56,990 bases of DNA. Source: Caballeronia glebae (GTDB lineage: Bacteria > Pseudomonadota > Gammaproteobacteria > Burkholderiales > Burkholderiaceae). Below, in pieces: positions 25,055 through 33,536 of this stretch. The stretch lies in assembly GCF_001545035.1 (NCBI RefSeq), contig NZ_FCOJ02000048.1:1-56990 (forward strand), given 5' to 3'. Within the stretch, counting starts at the first letter, position 1. Every line of letters starts with the position of its first letter. The notes beneath the pieces were generated by a model. It was not told the origin of the DNA. It made no database searches and saw only the letters and a program-made list of their open reading frames with translations. The position numbers and the translations under genes were made by a program.

Positions 25055-25474
25055 ATGACGCTCCTTCGCCCCGATGTCACGCTCGATTTCCTGCGCAACC
25101 GCCAGAAAGGCAGCCTGCCCGATCTGCTCGGCGTGCAACTGATCTCGCTCGACCACGGCCAGTTGAGCGGCGAACTCACGATCCGCCCGGACTTGCTCGC
25201 GCCGAACGGCTTCCTGCATGCGGCGACCGTGGTCGGCCTCGCGGATACGTGTTGCGGCTACGCGTGCATCGCGCATCTGCCGGAGAAGGCGCAGAACTTC
25301 ACGACGCTCGAATTGAAGAGCAACCACGTTTCGACGGCGCGCGAAGGGAAGATCGTCGCGAAGGCGACGGCCGTGCATCTCGGGCGCAGCACGCAGGTTT
25401 GGGACGCAACCGTCACGAACGGCGACGGCAAGCTCATCGCCATGTTCCGTTGCACGCAGATGATTCTCTATTGA
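25055..25474 (+). CDS. PaaI-family hotdog thioesterase
   Basis: A 139-residue single hotdog-fold protein likely to hydrolyse an acyl- or aryl-CoA thioester. The PaaI-type pattern NGFLHAATVVGLADTCCGYA covers the active-site loop and central helix (about residues 51-70), followed by ELKSNHVSTAREGKIVAKATAVHLGRSTQVWD strands typical of the family (HVSTAREGKIVAKA, VHLGRSTQVWD). The substrate is not predictable. Its last 7 bases overlap the 3' end of convergent cobQ. Confidence 0.86.
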   Translation: MTLLRPDVTLDFLRNRQKGSLPDLLGVQLISLDHGQLSGELTIRPDLLAPNGFLHAATVVGLADTCCGYACIAHLPEKAQNFTTLELKSNHVSTAREGKIVAKATAVHLGRSTQVWDATVTNGDGKLIAMFRCTQMILY

Positions 25475-26943
25475 GCGAAGGCGGATCGTAGCGCGTCCAT
25501 ATCGAGCGATTGCGCGAACGAATCGGCGAGGCGATCGAGCGACGCCTCGCGCAGCGCCGGGTAATCGAGCGGCTCGGCATCTGTCACGCCCGCCCATGCG
25601 AGCAGCGCGGCGCACGCTTCGGGCGTGTCGAAGACGCTGTGCAGATAGGTCGCGGCGATCTGGCCATCGTCCGATATCGCGCCGTCGAAACGTCCGTCAT
25701 CCAGCGCGACGAGCGGTCGCGCGAGCGCCGGGCCGTGCGTGCGGCCCATGTGAATTTCGTAGCCGCGCACGGGCGCGCGTCCGTCGCCGACGACCAATCG
25801 CCCGGCCACGTTCTCCAGTTGCTTGTGCGGCGTGAGCACGGTCGAGAGATCGAGCAGCGCAAGCCCGTTCACGCGTCCCGCCGCGCCTTCGACGCCGTCC
25901 GGATCGTCGATTTCGCGTCCGAGCATCTGCATGCCGCCGCAAATGCCGAGCACTTTCCCGCCGTATCGCAGATGCCGTTCGATCGCGTGATCCCACCCGT
26001 TCTCGCGCAGCCACGCGAGATCGCGTTGCACGCTCTTCGAGCCCGGCAGCACGATCAGATCGGCGGGCGGCGGCGCGACGCCCGCGCGCACGTAGCTGAA
26101 ATCGACCTGGGCGTGGGCGCGCAACGCGTCGAAATCCGTGTGGTTGCTGATGCGCGGCAGCGCGGGCACGATCACTTTCAGCGCCGCCGCATCGCCGCGT
26201 GCGTGCGGCTGGCTCGGCAGCATGTCTTCGGCGTCGAGCGTGAGGCCGTGCAGATACGGCAGCACGCCGAACACCGGCTTGCCCGTTTGCGCTTTCAGCC
26301 AGTCGAGCCCCGGTTTCAACAAGCCGATATCCCCGCGAAACCGGTTGATGACGAAGCCGCGAATGCGCGCCCGCTCGCTCTCCGACAAACACGCCAGCGT
26401 GCCGACGAGATGCGCGAACACGCCGCCGCGATCGATGTCGGCGACGAGCACGACCGGACAATCGACGCGCTCGGCGAAGCCCATGTTGGCGATATCGCCG
26501 TCGCGCAGATTGATCTCGGCCGGACTGCCCGCGCCTTCGACGATCACCGCGTCGAATTCATGCCGCAAGCGCTCGTAGGACGCGAGCACGGCGTCGAATG
26601 CGACGCGCTTGTAGGCGTGATATGCGCGCGCATCGAGGTTCGCGTGCGCGTGACCGTGGATGATGACCTGCGCGCCGCGATCGCTCGTCGGCTTGAGCAG
26701 CACCGGATTGAAGTCGATGCGCGCAGCGACGCCCGCCGCGATCGCCTGCAACGCCTGCGCGCGGCCGATCTCGCCGCCATCCGCGGTCACTGCGCTGTTG
26801 AGCGCCATGTTCTGCGGCTTGAAGGGCGCGACGCGCACGCCGCCGCGCCGCGCGAGACGGCACAATCCGGCGACGAGCGTGCTTTTGCCGGCGTCGGACG
26901 TCGTGCCCTGAATCATCAGCGCGCCGCGTGGCGTGAATGGCAT
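25468..26943 (-). CDS. cobQ: Cobyric acid synthase
   Basis: This enzyme amidates four side chains of adenosylcobyrinic acid a,c-diamide with glutamine and ATP to give cobyric acid. The 491 residues have the ATP-binding GTTSDAGKST at 13-22 with PQNMALNSAVT following, and a C-terminal class I glutaminase domain with nucleophile Cys335 in LGICGGMQMLG and the catalytic-triad His435 in TYLHSVFD. Divergent from cobU with 56 bases between starts; no riboswitch fits in that gap. Confidence 0.96.
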   Translation of the reverse strand: MPFTPRGALMIQGTTSDAGKSTLVAGLCRLARRGGVRVAPFKPQNMALNSAVTADGGEIGRAQALQAIAAGVAARIDFNPVLLKPTSDRGAQVIIHGHAHANLDARAYHAYKRVAFDAVLASYERLRHEFDAVIVEGAGSPAEINLRDGDIANMGFAERVDCPVVLVADIDRGGVFAHLVGTLACLSESERARIRGFVINRFRGDIGLLKPGLDWLKAQTGKPVFGVLPYLHGLTLDAEDMLPSQPHARGDAAALKVIVPALPRISNHTDFDALRAHAQVDFSYVRAGVAPPPADLIVLPGSKSVQRDLAWLRENGWDHAIERHLRYGGKVLGICGGMQMLGREIDDPDGVEGAAGRVNGLALLDLSTVLTPHKQLENVAGRLVVGDGRAPVRGYEIHMGRTHGPALARPLVALDDGRFDGAISDDGQIAATYLHSVFDTPEACAALLAWAGVTDAEPLDYPALREASLDRLADSFAQSLDMDALRSAFAQ

Positions 26944-26987
26944 CGGAGGATTCCCGTGAAGAGCGACGCGCTATCTTAGCCCGTCAG

Positions 26988-26993
26988 TACAAT
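26988..26993 (+). promoter_or_regulatory. Candidate -10 box placing the cobU transcript start at its ATG
   Basis: TACAAT ends 6 bases before the cobU ATG at 27000. No Shine-Dalgarno sequence precedes that ATG, so a leaderless mRNA is possible. The -35 region is poor. Confidence 0.3.
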
Positions 26994-26999
26994 ATCGCG

Positions 27000-27548
27000 A
27001 TGACTCCCGATCTCACTTTCATCCTCGGCGGCGCGCGCTCCGGCAAGAGCGCGCACGCCGAACGGCTCGCGGCCGAAAGCGGCTTGCCTGTCACGTATAT
27101 CGCGACCGCGCGCATCGGTGACGTGGAGTTCGCCGAACGCGTGAGACTTCATCGCGAGCGCAGGCCCGCGCACTGGACGCTCGTCGAAGCTCCGCTCGAT
27201 CTCGCGGACGCATTGCGCGACGCGGATCGCGCGGGACATTGCGTGCTGATCGACTGCCTGACGCTGTGGCTCGCGAATCTTCTCTTCACGCCGGAAACCG
27301 CGAACGAAGAAATCGCCGTGTTGCCCGACAGCGCGCGCGAGGCGTTCGCCCGGTTCGACGCCGCGCTGCGTGAAACGCGCGGCAAGGTCATCGTCGTGAG
27401 CAACGAGATCGGGCTGGGCGTCGTGCCGCTCGGTTCCGTCACGCGGCTTTACGTCGATGAACTCGGGCGGCTGAATCAGCGCGTCGCCGCCGCGAGCACG
27501 CGCGCGACGCTGATGGTCGCGGGCCTGGCCGTCGCGCTCAAGGGATAG
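27000..27548 (+). CDS. cobU: Adenosylcobinamide kinase / adenosylcobinamide-phosphate guanylyltransferase
   Basis: This bifunctional enzyme phosphorylates adenosylcobinamide and then attaches GMP to give AdoCbi-GDP, the substrate of CobS. The 182 residues match the CobU/CobP length. The P-loop GGARSGKS lies at 10-17, and HRERRP at 51-56 contains the histidine region used for the guanylyl intermediate. The ATG at 27000 gives the family N-terminus TFILGGARSGKS. The gene leads the rightward operon; cbiB starts 4 bases after its stop. Confidence 0.95.
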   Translation: MTPDLTFILGGARSGKSAHAERLAAESGLPVTYIATARIGDVEFAERVRLHRERRPAHWTLVEAPLDLADALRDADRAGHCVLIDCLTLWLANLLFTPETANEEIAVLPDSAREAFARFDAALRETRGKVIVVSNEIGLGVVPLGSVTRLYVDELGRLNQRVAAASTRATLMVAGLAVALKG

Positions 27549-27552
27549 CGCG

Positions 27553-28494
27553 ATGCTCCTCCTCTCCGCCTACGCGATGGCGCTCTTCGCGGTGCTCGGC
27601 GTGATCGTCGATCGCATCTTCGGCGAGCCGCGCGCGCGGCATCCGCTCGTCGGCTTCGGCAATCTCGCGACGAAGCTCGAAGCGCGCATGAACACCGGCT
27701 TTCGCGCGCGGCCGGCGGGCATTCTCGCGTGGTTCGCGCTGATCGCGCCGCCGGTTGGCGTCGCGTGGTTTCTGGTCGGCGTGCTGCCCTTCGCCTACGC
27801 GTGTCTCGTGCACGTGCTGCTGCTCTGGTTCGCGCTCGGCGCGAAGAGCCTGCGCCAGCACATCGCGCCGATCGCGCGCGCCTTGAGTTTCGGCGATATC
27901 GACACCGCGCGTGTGCTGACCTCGCGCATCGTGTCGCGCGATACGTCGCATGCCGATGAAAACGCCCTCTCGCGCGCGGCGGTCGAATCGGCGCTCGAAA
28001 ACGGCAACGACGCGATCTTCGGCGCGCTCTTCTGGTTCGCGATCGCGGGCGGTCCCGGCGCGTTGATGTTCCGCCTCGCCAACACGCTCGATGCGATGTG
28101 GGGTTATCGCACGCCGCGCTATTTGCGCTTCGGCTGGGCGGCGGCGCGCTTCGACGATGTGCTCAACTTCATCCCCGCGCGCCTCACGGCCGCCACCTAC
28201 GCTCTCGCCGGCGACACGCAGATGGCGTGGCACTGCTGGCGCACGCAGGCGCGCTCGTGGGACAGCCCGAACGCGGGCCCGGTGATGGCCGCGGGCGCGG
28301 GCAGCCTGAACGTGCTGATCGGCGGCCCGGCGGTGTATCACGGCGTGCTCGAAACGCGCCCGACGCTCGGCGCGGGCCACACGGCGAACGCGAAACATGT
28401 CGTCGCGGCGTTGCGGCTCGTCGAGCGCGCGACGCTCATGTGGCTCGCCGTGCTATTGATCATCGCGGTTCTGAGCGCAACGACGAGTGGCTGA
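27553..28494 (+). CDS. cbiB: Adenosylcobinamide-phosphate synthase (CbiB/CobD type)
   Basis: A 313-residue integral membrane protein that joins aminopropanol phosphate to adenosylcobyric acid. Several hydrophobic segments are visible (for example residues 5-20, 55-75, 78-95 and 290-310). Family motifs include DRIFGEPRARHPLVGFG near the N-terminus, SRDTSHADENALSRAAVESALENGNDAIFG in pieces (SRAAVESALENGNDAI), and GYRTPRYLRFGWAAARFDDVLNFIPARL-like DDVLNFIPARLTA. The next gene starts one base after its stop. Confidence 0.94.
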   Translation: MLLLSAYAMALFAVLGVIVDRIFGEPRARHPLVGFGNLATKLEARMNTGFRARPAGILAWFALIAPPVGVAWFLVGVLPFAYACLVHVLLLWFALGAKSLRQHIAPIARALSFGDIDTARVLTSRIVSRDTSHADENALSRAAVESALENGNDAIFGALFWFAIAGGPGALMFRLANTLDAMWGYRTPRYLRFGWAAARFDDVLNFIPARLTAATYALAGDTQMAWHCWRTQARSWDSPNAGPVMAAGAGSLNVLIGGPAVYHGVLETRPTLGAGHTANAKHVVAALRLVERATLMWLAVLLIIAVLSATTSG

Positions 28495-28495
28495 C

Positions 28496-29491
28496 ATGAC
28501 GCATTCCATCCGGCACGGCGGCAATCTGCGCGAAGCCGCGCGCCGCTACGCGATTTCCTTCGATGACTGGCTCGATCTGTCGACGGGCATCAATCCGTGC
28601 GGCTATCCGGTGCCGCCCGTGCCGCCGGATGCGTGGCGGCGTCTGCCCGAGGACGACGATGGCTTGAGCGAGCACGCCGCGCGCTATTACGGCGCGCCGC
28701 TCGCGTTGCCCGTGGCGGGATCGCAGGCGGCGATACGCGCGTTGCCCGCGCTTTTGCGTCGCGGCACGGCGGGCGTCGCGCCGCTGACCTACGGCGAATA
28801 CGCGCCCGCGTTCAGGCGCGCGGGTCACGCGATCGCCACGCTCGACGTCGCCCGGCGCGACTTGCCCGATACGCTCGATCACGTCATCGTCGCGAATCCG
28901 AACAACCCGACGGCCGAGCGCGTCACGCGCGACACGCTGCTTTCCTGGCACGAACGGCTCGCGTCGCGCGGCGGCACGCTGATCGTCGATGAAGCGTTCG
29001 CCGATGCCGATCCCGCTTCGTCGCTCGCGAGCGAAACCGCGCGCGAAGGGCTCGTCGTGCTGCGCTCGGTCGGCAAGTTCTTCGGGCTCGCGGGCATTCG
29101 CGCGGGCTTCGTGCTGGCCGCGCCGACGCTTGCCGACGCCTTGCGCGAAACCCTCGGCGCGTGGACCGTGAGCGGACCGGCGCGGCACGCGGTCGCCGCC
29201 GCTTTCGCCGATACCGCGTGGCAGCGCGAAACACGCGAACGCCTGCAACGCGACGGCGCGCGCCTCGCCGCATCGATCGCAATTCACGGCTTCGACGTGC
29301 GCGCGACGCCGCTCTTCGCGTGGACATCGACGCCGAAGGCGCCCGAGCTTCACCACGCGCTCGCGTTGCGCGGCATCTGGACACGCCTCTTCGATCTGCC
29401 CGGCATGACGCCGAGCCTGCGCATCGGGCTGCCCGGCGCGCCGGGTGACTGGGCGCGCCTGTCGCTCGCGTTGCGGGAGATCTGCGCATGA
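28496..29491 (+). CDS. cobC: Threonine-phosphate decarboxylase / CobC aminotransferase-fold enzyme
   Basis: A 331-residue fold-type I PLP enzyme of the CobC/CobD group, which supplies the (R)-1-amino-2-propanol phosphate linker for CbiB. Seen: HGGNLREAARRY at the start, DLSTGINPCGYP, the PNNPT motif (NPNNPTAERV), and the PLP lysine at about 194 in SVGKFFGLAGIRAGF. The ATG at 28496, one base after the cbiB stop, is preferred; a GTG at 28487 would add three residues. The last four bases overlap the btuF start (ATGA), implying coupled translation. Confidence 0.92.
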   Translation: MTHSIRHGGNLREAARRYAISFDDWLDLSTGINPCGYPVPPVPPDAWRRLPEDDDGLSEHAARYYGAPLALPVAGSQAAIRALPALLRRGTAGVAPLTYGEYAPAFRRAGHAIATLDVARRDLPDTLDHVIVANPNNPTAERVTRDTLLSWHERLASRGGTLIVDEAFADADPASSLASETAREGLVVLRSVGKFFGLAGIRAGFVLAAPTLADALRETLGAWTVSGPARHAVAAAFADTAWQRETRERLQRDGARLAASIAIHGFDVRATPLFAWTSTPKAPELHHALALRGIWTRLFDLPGMTPSLRIGLPGAPGDWARLSLALREICA

Positions 29492-30381
29492 TGTTGCGTC
29501 GTGCGCTCGCGTTGCTGACTGGCTTGCTCATGACACAAGCGCATGCGATCACCGTCACCGATGACAGCGGCGCATCGGTCACGCTCGCGAAGCCTGCCGA
29601 ACGTGTCGTGAGTCTCGCGCCGCACGTCACCGAGTTGCTGTTCGCGGCGGGCGGCGGCGCGCGTATCGTCGGGGCGGTGACGTACAGCGATTATCCGAAA
29701 GAAGCGCAGACGATTCCGCGCGTGGGCGACAACAAGGCGCTCGATCTGGAGCGCATCGTCGCGTTGCATCCGGATCTGATCGTCGTGTGGCGGCATGGGA
29801 ACGCGGCGCGTCAGATGGATCGCCTGCAAGCGCTCGGCGTGCCGATCTACTTCAGCGAACCAAAGCATCTCGGCGATATCGCGACGAGCATCGGCAAGCT
29901 CGGCGCGCTGCTCGGCACGCAAGATGAGGCGCGCGCAAGCTCCGACGCCTTCACGCGCGATATCGCGCAACTGCGCGCGCGTTACGCACAGCGGCCGCGC
30001 GTGAGCGTGTTCTATCAGGTCTGGGACGATCCGCTGATGACGCTCAATCGCGACAACGTGTTCGACGAAGTGATCGGACTATGCGGCGGCGTGAACTTGT
30101 TCGCGGCGGAAAAGCCGCGCGTGCCGACGATATCGAGCGAGGCCGTGCTCGCGGCGAATCCCGAAGCGATCGTCACGTCGACGCCCGGCGCGACGAAGGC
30201 GGATCGCCCGTTGCCCGCGCTCGAACGATGGCAACGCTGGACCTCGATGACGGCGGTTGCGCGCGGCAATCTCTTCGGTATCGACGGCGATCTCATCAAC
30301 CGGCCGACACCGCGGCTCGCGTTGGGCGCGGCGCAACTTTGCCTCGATCTGGAGATCGCGCGCACGCGGCGGCCAAAGTAG
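29488..30381 (+). CDS. btuF: Cobalamin ABC transporter substrate-binding protein BtuF
   Basis: A 297-residue periplasmic binding protein for vitamin B12. The signal peptide is residues about 1-20 (MMLRRALALLTGLLMTQAHA). The mature part is a class III periplasmic-binding fold with AERVVSLAPHVTELLFAAG, RVGDNKALDLERIVALHPDLIVV-type sequence (LERIVALHPDLIVV) and DDPLMTLNRDNVFDEV. It works with BtuCD, encoded on the opposite strand of this cluster. Last gene of the rightward operon; its stop abuts the stop of the convergent cobC phosphatase. Confidence 0.93.
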   Translation: MMLRRALALLTGLLMTQAHAITVTDDSGASVTLAKPAERVVSLAPHVTELLFAAGGGARIVGAVTYSDYPKEAQTIPRVGDNKALDLERIVALHPDLIVVWRHGNAARQMDRLQALGVPIYFSEPKHLGDIATSIGKLGALLGTQDEARASSDAFTRDIAQLRARYAQRPRVSVFYQVWDDPLMTLNRDNVFDEVIGLCGGVNLFAAEKPRVPTISSEAVLAANPEAIVTSTPGATKADRPLPALERWQRWTSMTAVARGNLFGIDGDLINRPTPRLALGAAQLCLDLEIARTRRPK

Positions 30382-30951
30382 TCACGCATTCCAGCGCGCG
30401 AGCAGCCACTGCCCGCGCACGCGCCTGAACCACACGATTGCGCCGAAATCGAGCGGCCATTGCAACGCCGTCTCGCGCGCGACGCCGAGAAGATGCGCCG
30501 CAAGCACGCGCACGACGCCCCCATGCGCGACGACATGCACGGCGCGCTCATCGGTACATGTCTCGTCGAACCACGCGATCACCCGTTGCGCGAACTGCGC
30601 CAGACTTTCGCCGCCGTGCGGACGCGCGTGCTCGATATCGGCGGCCCATGCGTCGATGAGCGCGCGATCGATCGAGTCCCACGCGCGGCCTTCCCACGCG
30701 CCGAAGTGCAACTCGGCCAGACGCGTGTCGATATGCGCGTCGCCTCCGAGTTCACGCGCGAGCGAAGCGCAACGCACGAGCGGACTCGCGTGCCATCCAT
30801 CGGCGCACGCGGGCACGTTCAGCGCCGCCATGCGCGCCGTCAATGCGCTCGCGAGATCGCGCGCATCGCGTTGCAAGGGCACATCGGTTTGGCCGTAGCA
30901 AACGCCCGCATCGACGGCGACTTCCGGATGCCGGATCAGTATGAGATCCAT
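30382..30951 (-). CDS. cobC: Alpha-ribazole phosphatase (histidine phosphatase family)
   Basis: A 189-residue histidine-phosphatase (phosphoglycerate-mutase fold) enzyme that removes phosphate from alpha-ribazole phosphate, or from cobalamin phosphate, during nucleotide-loop assembly. The catalytic RHP motif is Arg7-His8 (LILIRHPEV), with ELHFGAWEGRAWD near residue 83 and the second histidine in VVAHGGVVR. In the Salmonella scheme this is CobC; it is unrelated to the PLP enzyme given the same symbol at 28496. The start overlaps the cobS end by 16 bases. Confidence 0.9.
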   Translation of the reverse strand: MDLILIRHPEVAVDAGVCYGQTDVPLQRDARDLASALTARMAALNVPACADGWHASPLVRCASLARELGGDAHIDTRLAELHFGAWEGRAWDSIDRALIDAWAADIEHARPHGGESLAQFAQRVIAWFDETCTDERAVHVVAHGGVVRVLAAHLLGVARETALQWPLDFGAIVWFRRVRGQWLLARWNA

Positions 30952-31694
30952 GCGAGGCCGATGAGATAGATCGCGATTTCGAACACCTGCTGCGCGAAGC
31001 CGAGGCAATCGCCCGTATAACCGCCGATGCGCCGCACGAAGTAACGTCCGATGACGAAGCGCAAGACGATCAACGCGCCGATCGTCACGCAGGCGAGTTT
31101 CCAGTCGATCGCGAAGAGCCACGGCAGGCCGAATACGAGCGCCAGCGCCAGCGACGCGAGACTCATGCGCTGCGCGACCGGTTTCGCTTTGCCTTCGGCG
31201 CGCACGTAGTCGAGCGTGACGAGATAACTGATCGCGAACGCGCGGCTCGCGGCGTGCGCGGCGACCATCGTCCACGCGACGCGTTGCGGCGGCAGCGCGG
31301 CGAGCGCCTGCCATTTGAGCGCGAGCGCGATCACGAGTGCAATCGCGCCGAACGCGCCGATGCGCGAGTCATGCATGATGCGCAACGCGTCCTCGCGCGT
31401 GTACGCGCCGCCGAAGGCATCGACGCAATCGGCGAGTCCGTCTTCGTGAAACGCGCCGGTCAACACGAGCGTCGCGGCCATCGAAAGCAGCACGGCAATG
31501 CCCGCCGGAAACACGCGCAACGCCGCGAGATAAACCAGCGCCGCAACGCCGCCGACCATCGCGCCGACGAGCGGAAAGTAACGCGCCGCCGCGTTCAGAT
31601 ACTCGCGCTCGAAGCCGACCCAGCGCGGCACCGGCACGCGCGTGAAATAGCCGAGCGCGGTGAAAAAATAGCGCAGTTCGTCGAGCGGTCGCAT
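30936..31694 (-). CDS. cobS: Adenosylcobinamide-GDP ribazoletransferase
   Basis: A 252-residue polytopic membrane protein that joins AdoCbi-GDP with alpha-ribazole (phosphate) to complete cobalamin. The conserved metal-binding stretch GAFHEDGLADCVDAFGG lies near residue 85, and YFTRVPVP near the N-terminus is typical. Six or so hydrophobic helices follow. The ATG at 31694 gives the family start MRPLDELRYFFTAL and lies 1 base after the cobT stop. Confidence 0.94.
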   Translation of the reverse strand: MRPLDELRYFFTALGYFTRVPVPRWVGFEREYLNAAARYFPLVGAMVGGVAALVYLAALRVFPAGIAVLLSMAATLVLTGAFHEDGLADCVDAFGGAYTREDALRIMHDSRIGAFGAIALVIALALKWQALAALPPQRVAWTMVAAHAASRAFAISYLVTLDYVRAEGKAKPVAQRMSLASLALALVFGLPWLFAIDWKLACVTIGALIVLRFVIGRYFVRRIGGYTGDCLGFAQQVFEIAIYLIGLAWISY

Positions 31695-31695
31695 T

Positions 31696-32748
31696 TCAAT
31701 CGGCCTTGTTCGACACGCCCGCCGACTCGAAGCTCGCCATTTCGCCGACGAACGCGACGGCTGCGCGCAGGATCGGCAACGCGAGCGCCGCGCCCGTGCC
31801 TTCGCCGAGCCGCAGGTCGAGTTGCAAGAGCGCGGCGGCATCGAAATGCGCGAGCATGCGGCGATGCCCCGCTTCGTCCGATGCATGCGCGAACACGCAA
31901 TAGCCGAGCACGTCAGGCGCGATCTTCGAGGCAACCAGCAGCGCGGACGTGGCGATGAAGCCATCGACGAGTATCGTCATGCCCTCGCACGCGGCGGCGA
32001 GATACGCGCCCGTCATCATCGCGATTTCGAAGCCGCCGAAGGTCGCGAGCGTGTCGATCGCATCGCCGTCATCGCGATGCAGCGCGAGCGCGCGGCCGAG
32101 CACGTCGCGCTTGTGCGCGAGACCCTGGTCGTCGAGACCGGTGCCGCGCCCGACGCATTCGTCGATCGGCAGATCGCACAGCCGGCTCATCAGGCACGCC
32201 GCCGCCGATGTATTCGCGATGCCCATCTCGCCGAAGCCGATCACGTTCGTGCCGAGCGACGCGTGATGCCGCACGCGCGCCGCGCCGCGCGCGATGCCTT
32301 CGAGCGCCGTCTCGCGCGACATCGCGCGCTCGTGCGCGAAGTTGCGCGTGCCGAGGCCGAGCGACAGACGCTCGTATCCATGATCGATGGAAATCGGCGT
32401 CGCCACGCCCGCGTCGACGACTTCGAGCGCCATGCCGACCGAGCGCGACAACGCGTTGATCGCCGCGCCGCCGGCCAGAAAATTCGCGACCATCTGCGCG
32501 GTCACTTCCTGCGGATACGAGCTCACGCCTTCCTTCGCGATACCGTGATCGCCCGCGAAGACGATCATCGCGGGACGCTCGATGCGCGGCTGCGTCGTGC
32601 GTTGAATCAGGCCCATTTGCAGCGCGATGGATTCGAGCCGCCCGAGGCTGCCGGGCGGCTTCGTCTTCATGTCGATGACACGGCGCAGTTGCGCTTCGAG
32701 CGTGCGGTCGAGGGCGCGGGGCATCGGGATGTCGTTGAGCGTGGACAT
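31696..32748 (-). CDS. cobT: Nicotinate-nucleotide--dimethylbenzimidazole phosphoribosyltransferase
   Basis: This enzyme makes alpha-ribazole phosphate from 5,6-dimethylbenzimidazole and nicotinate mononucleotide. The 350 residues match the family (about 350-360). The catalytic glutamate is Glu316 in RLGEGTGAALA, close to the well-studied Glu317 of Salmonella CobT. FAGDHGIAKEGVSSYP and NTSAAA are also diagnostic. The ATG at 32748 is preferred because AAAGGAA lies upstream; an ATG at 32763 overlaps the btuD stop (ATGA) but has no ribosome site. Confidence 0.96.
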   Translation of the reverse strand: MSTLNDIPMPRALDRTLEAQLRRVIDMKTKPPGSLGRLESIALQMGLIQRTTQPRIERPAMIVFAGDHGIAKEGVSSYPQEVTAQMVANFLAGGAAINALSRSVGMALEVVDAGVATPISIDHGYERLSLGLGTRNFAHERAMSRETALEGIARGAARVRHHASLGTNVIGFGEMGIANTSAAACLMSRLCDLPIDECVGRGTGLDDQGLAHKRDVLGRALALHRDDGDAIDTLATFGGFEIAMMTGAYLAAACEGMTILVDGFIATSALLVASKIAPDVLGYCVFAHASDEAGHRRMLAHFDAAALLQLDLRLGEGTGAALALPILRAAVAFVGEMASFESAGVSNKAD

Positions 32749-32759
32749 CGAAATTCCTT

Positions 32760-33536
32760 TCATGAGCGAGGGATGGCAGGCACGAGGGCTTCGTGCGCGC
32801 CGTCGCGAATCAACGCGAGCGGATAGCCGAACGCGGCGCTCGCGCGTTCGGGCGTGAGCACGTCGGCGACGAGGCCCGCGTGCGCGCCGCCCTGTCCGTC
32901 GAGCAACAGCGCGTGCGTGGCGAACCGGCGCGCGAGATTCAGATCGTGGCACGAGAAGATTACGGTGCGCTTGTGCTCGCGCGCCGCGTCGCGCAACGCA
33001 TGCAGGCAGTCGATCTGATGATGCAGGTCGAGATGCGAAAGCGGTTCGTCGAGCAACAGGAGCGGCGCGTTCTGGCACAGCACGGCGGCCAGCGCGACAC
33101 GTTGGCGTTCGCCGCCGGAAAGCGTCAGCACGTCGCGCGACGCCAACGACGCGAGGCCGAGTGTGTCGAGCGCGGCGCGCGCGGCGGCGCGATCTTCCTC
33201 GCTCTCCCATCCCCAGCCCGCGAGATGCGGGAAGCGATTGAGCAGCACGGTGTCGAGCACGGTCGCGCCGAAGGCGTCGTGCGCGGCTTGCGGCATCAAT
33301 GCGCGCGCGCGTGCGAGATCCGCCGCGCGCCACGACGCGAGCGCGCGGCCGTCGAGCGACACGCTGCCCGACGCGGCTTTCGCCAGTCCGGCGAGCACGT
33401 TGATGAGCGTGGTCTTGCCCGCGCCGTTCGGCCCGGCGATGCACCACACTTCGCCCGCTTCGATCAACTGAGTGAGAGCGTCGACGAGCGTGCGCGCGCC
33501 TGCACGAAGCACGATGGCGTCGAGCTGCAAAGTCAT
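32760..33536 (-). CDS. btuD: Cobalamin ABC transporter ATP-binding protein BtuD
   Basis: A 258-residue ABC ATPase that powers B12 import with BtuC. Walker A GPNGAGKTT lies at 35-43, the ABC signature LSGGERQRV and Walker B LLLLDEP follow, and the switch histidine is in VIFSCHDLNLA. The ATG at 33536 overlaps the btuC stop by four bases (ATGA), indicating coupled translation. Iron-siderophore transporters use the same family, but the riboswitch, btuB and cob neighbours support cobalamin. Confidence 0.92.
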   Translation of the reverse strand: MTLQLDAIVLRAGARTLVDALTQLIEAGEVWCIAGPNGAGKTTLINVLAGLAKAASGSVSLDGRALASWRAADLARARALMPQAAHDAFGATVLDTVLLNRFPHLAGWGWESEEDRAAARAALDTLGLASLASRDVLTLSGGERQRVALAAVLCQNAPLLLLDEPLSHLDLHHQIDCLHALRDAAREHKRTVIFSCHDLNLARRFATHALLLDGQGGAHAGLVADVLTPERASAAFGYPLALIRDGAHEALVPAIPRS

